Positions 62,284-64,000 of a stretch of 64,000 nucleotides of DNA are shown here, one piece after another; positions within the stretch are counted from its first letter, which is position 1, and every line of letters begins with the position of its first letter. A program made the translations under genes and the position numbers. The stretch is from Murimonas intestini (GTDB taxonomy: Bacteria > Bacillota > Clostridia > Lachnospirales > Lachnospiraceae): contig NZ_JANKBI010000001.1 in the NCBI RefSeq assembly GCF_024622195.1, forward strand, positions 496,001-560,000, in the 5' to 3' direction. The notes below the pieces were generated by a model, which did not search any database, was not told the origin of the DNA, and worked only from the letters and a program-made list of their open reading frames with translations.

Positions 62284-63321
62284 TTATTTTTGGTTGCCTG
62301 TAATAAACATTGCGTCCCCAAAAGAAAAGAATCTGTACTTCTCTTTCACTGCGATTTCATACGCTTTCATTATCTTATCTTTTCCCGCCAATGCAGATAC
62401 CAGCATCAGCAGAGTAGATTCCGGCAGATGGAAGTTTGTTATCAGCCTGTCGATCATCCTGAATTTATATCCCGGATAGATAAAGATCTCCGTCCAGCCG
62501 CTCCCCGCCTTTAAGATGCCATCTTCACCTGTGGCTGCTTCCAGTGTGCGGCAGCTGGTAGTCCCAACAGCGATTATTTTACCTCCGGCCGCCTTAGTCT
62601 CATTGATTAATTTGGCCTGATCTTCTTCCACCACATAGAATTCCGAATGCATATGATGTTCTGTCACATCGTCCACCTTCACCGGCCTGAATGTTCCCAG
62701 CCCTACATGGAGAGTCACATGCGCAAGCCTGACTCCTTTTTTCTGTATGGCTTCCAAAAGCTCAGGTGTGAAATGAAGCCCGGCTGTGGGAGCCGCTGCA
62801 GAACCTTCATGCTTTGCATACACAGTCTGATAACGGTTTTTATCCTTCAGCTGGTGAGTTATGTAGGGCGGAAGCGGCATCTGGCCCAGCTGGTCTAATA
62901 TCTCTTCAAAAATACCCTCAAAAGAAAACTGTATCAGCCTGTTGCCCTCCTCAACGACCTCCAGTACTTCCCCTGTAAGCAGGCCGTCTCCAAAAGATAT
63001 CACTGTTCCGGGCTTTGCCTTCTTGCCTGGCTTTACAAGCGTTTCCCATATATTATTTTCTTTCCGTTTCAGAAGAAGGACTTCAATTTTTGCATCTGTC
63101 CCCACTTTGCTTCCTATCAGCCTGGCCGGGATAACCTTTGTGTCATTTACAACCAGACAGTCGCCGGGATCCAGAAAATCTATAATATCTCTGAATACAT
63201 GATGCTCAATTTCCCCTGTTATCTTATCAAGAACCAGAAGCCTGGATCCGGCCCTGTCTTCCAGAGGATCCTGTGCAATAAGCTCCTGAGGCAGGTCATA
63301 ATAAAAATCAGATGTCTTCAT
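62284..63321 (-). CDS. queA: S-adenosylmethionine:tRNA ribosyltransferase-isomerase QueA
   Basis: This is a 345-residue protein, standard length. It converts preQ1-modified tRNA to epoxyqueuosine by transferring the ribosyl group of S-adenosylmethionine. Family hallmarks: FYDLPQELIAQDP at the start, DCLVVNDTKVIPARL, GSAAAPTAGLHFTPELL, HVTLHVGLGTFRPV, AVGTTSCRTLE and LITNFHLPESTLLMLVSA. AGGAGAG precedes the ATG. A core gene of queuosine synthesis; other queuosine genes are not in the window. Confidence 0.98.
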   Translation of the reverse strand: MKTSDFYYDLPQELIAQDPLEDRAGSRLLVLDKITGEIEHHVFRDIIDFLDPGDCLVVNDTKVIPARLIGSKVGTDAKIEVLLLKRKENNIWETLVKPGKKAKPGTVISFGDGLLTGEVLEVVEEGNRLIQFSFEGIFEEILDQLGQMPLPPYITHQLKDKNRYQTVYAKHEGSAAAPTAGLHFTPELLEAIQKKGVRLAHVTLHVGLGTFRPVKVDDVTEHHMHSEFYVVEEDQAKLINETKAAGGKIIAVGTTSCRTLEAATGEDGILKAGSGWTEIFIYPGYKFRMIDRLITNFHLPESTLLMLVSALAGKDKIMKAYEIAVKEKYRFFSFGDAMFITGNQK

Positions 63322-63402
63322 CTATCATCTCTCCTAATCTTTCATTTACTTTTCCGCATACTTCTGCAAATAATATCATACACTATTTCCGGAGGTATTC
63401 AA

Positions 63403-63939
63403 ATGAAAATTTATAAAAAACAGTATTTCTTCCGGGAAATCATATTTATGATAATCGCAATGGGAGCCGGAACGCTCTTTCATTTCATTTATGAATGGTC
63501 AGGCTGTCATCCTCTTGCAGGGCTGTTTGCCCCTGTGAATGAATCCACCTGGGAACACCTGAAAATGCTCTTTTTTCCAGTGCTGCTTCTGACAGTTCCT
63601 GAATACTTCTGGTGTGCCAGAAAAGCTGAGGGCTTCCTGTTCTCCAGGACTGTGGGTATCGGCTGCGGCCTGGCATTTATTGTCATCTTCTACTATACCT
63701 ATACAGGCATACTGGGCACTCATTATCTCTGGCTGGACATAGCTGATTTCCTGCTCGGGGTTTTTATCACTTATTTTATAACTTACCTGCTCTTTACAAG
63801 AAAAAAAACAGGCAGCCACAGACTTGATTTCATCTGTACCTGCCTTTTGCTCATTACTGCTGTACTGTTCTTCTGCTTCACCTGGAATCCGCCTGCTATT
63901 AATCTGTTCCTGTCACCAGACACAGCCACCCCCATATAA
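63403..63939 (+). CDS. DUF6512-like membrane protein
   Basis: This is a 178-residue protein starting at ATG 63403, with GGAGGT 6 nt upstream; the frame is open further 5' but lacks an RBS there. It has about five or six hydrophobic segments. The motif HFIYEWSGCHPLAGLFAPVN followed by ESTWEHLKMLFFP is characteristic of DUF6512-type proteins. Function unknown. It is divergent from queA with about 80 nt between. Confidence 0.82.
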   Translation: MKIYKKQYFFREIIFMIIAMGAGTLFHFIYEWSGCHPLAGLFAPVNESTWEHLKMLFFPVLLLTVPEYFWCARKAEGFLFSRTVGIGCGLAFIVIFYYTYTGILGTHYLWLDIADFLLGVFITYFITYLLFTRKKTGSHRLDFICTCLLLITAVLFFCFTWNPPAINLFLSPDTATPI

Positions 63940-63964
63940 GACATATATACAAGAATACTACAGG

Positions 63965-64000
63965 CTGGCTGCCGCCTCGTCCTCCTTACAGATCCGTACT
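63965..64000 (-). mobile_element. Possible 3' end of a second group II intron (at window edge)
   Basis: On the minus strand the edge reads AGTACGGATCTGTAAGGAGG followed by a GC-rich stem. The GTACGGATCTGT piece matches the 3' side of domain V in the intron at 56560. Only about 35 nt are available, so this is tentative. Confidence 0.35.

Noticed and set aside
62189..62479. Plus-strand ORF across the queA terminator
   Set aside because: It runs through the hairpin and into antisense queA; not a credible gene.
1..64000. tRNA, rRNA, riboswitch or CRISPR arrays
   Set aside because: None was seen by eye on either strand; a covariance-model scan would be needed to exclude weak riboswitches.

Overview
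The window looks like chromosome from a low-to-mid GC gut Firmicute, most likely a Lachnospiraceae-type Clostridium. This is inferred from LytTR/GHKL two-component pairs, zinc-ribbon Ser/Thr kinases with DUF5050-like propellers, CotH/VTC/DUF4956 proteins, an LPD-type gene of the kind found on integrative elements, and the style of ribosome binding sites. No rRNA, tRNA or CRISPR array was seen. Nearly everything from 1 to 44.7 kb is on the minus strand, so gene order reads right to left.

Region A (1-8181) is an envelope/polysaccharide-like operon. A TIM-barrel lipoprotein is followed by a VTC-domain protein, a DUF4956 membrane protein, a CotH kinase, a membrane-anchored glycosidase-like protein with a C-terminal CBM9-like domain, a HEAT-like membrane protein and a processive GT2 glycosyltransferase cut by the left edge. 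A clear sigma-A promoter lies at 8306-8334. Region D (33569-42176) repeats the same seven genes in the same order with diverged sequences. It adds a metallophosphoesterase at the end (31687-33558), and a LytTR/GHKL two-component system sits directly upstream (42231-44749). A second, divergent LytTR/GHKL pair lies at 44957-47025. A diguanylate cyclase and a thioesterase follow the second copy.

Region B (8415-26846) is a ten-gene phospho-signalling cluster. In transcription order it encodes a pseudokinase, two transmembrane kinases with extracellular propeller sensors, a zinc-ribbon FHA protein, a lipoprotein-like transmembrane PP2C, a protease-dead trypsin-FHA protein, an intact trypsin-FHA protein, a PrsW-like membrane protease-FHA protein, a kinase-RDD-FHA fusion and a soluble PP2C. 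Writers, readers, erasers and probable sensors are all present. A divergent histidine kinase/response regulator pair (27088-29124) abuts its 5' end. I consider this cluster, and the duplicated CotH/VTC/DUF4956/GT2 operon, the most interesting content.

Region E (about 47-62 kb) appears AT-richer and is accessory. It contains an acylase-like Ntn hydrolase, a TetR-ABC exporter operon, a second TetR operon with two paralogous small membrane proteins and an unannotated 42-residue ORF, a chimeric junction between an LPD/YodL-type gene and an FtsX fragment, a GNAT, a 27-residue ORF, DUF3795, DUF1801 and YdeI-like genes, an ORF-less group II intron, an alpha/beta hydrolase, a broken Phd/YefM antitoxin and an HTH-AAA-PD(D/E)XK fusion. 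Several gene fragments lie between them. Region F (62284-64000) returns to core genes: queA, a DUF6512-like membrane protein, and a possible second group II intron end at the right edge.
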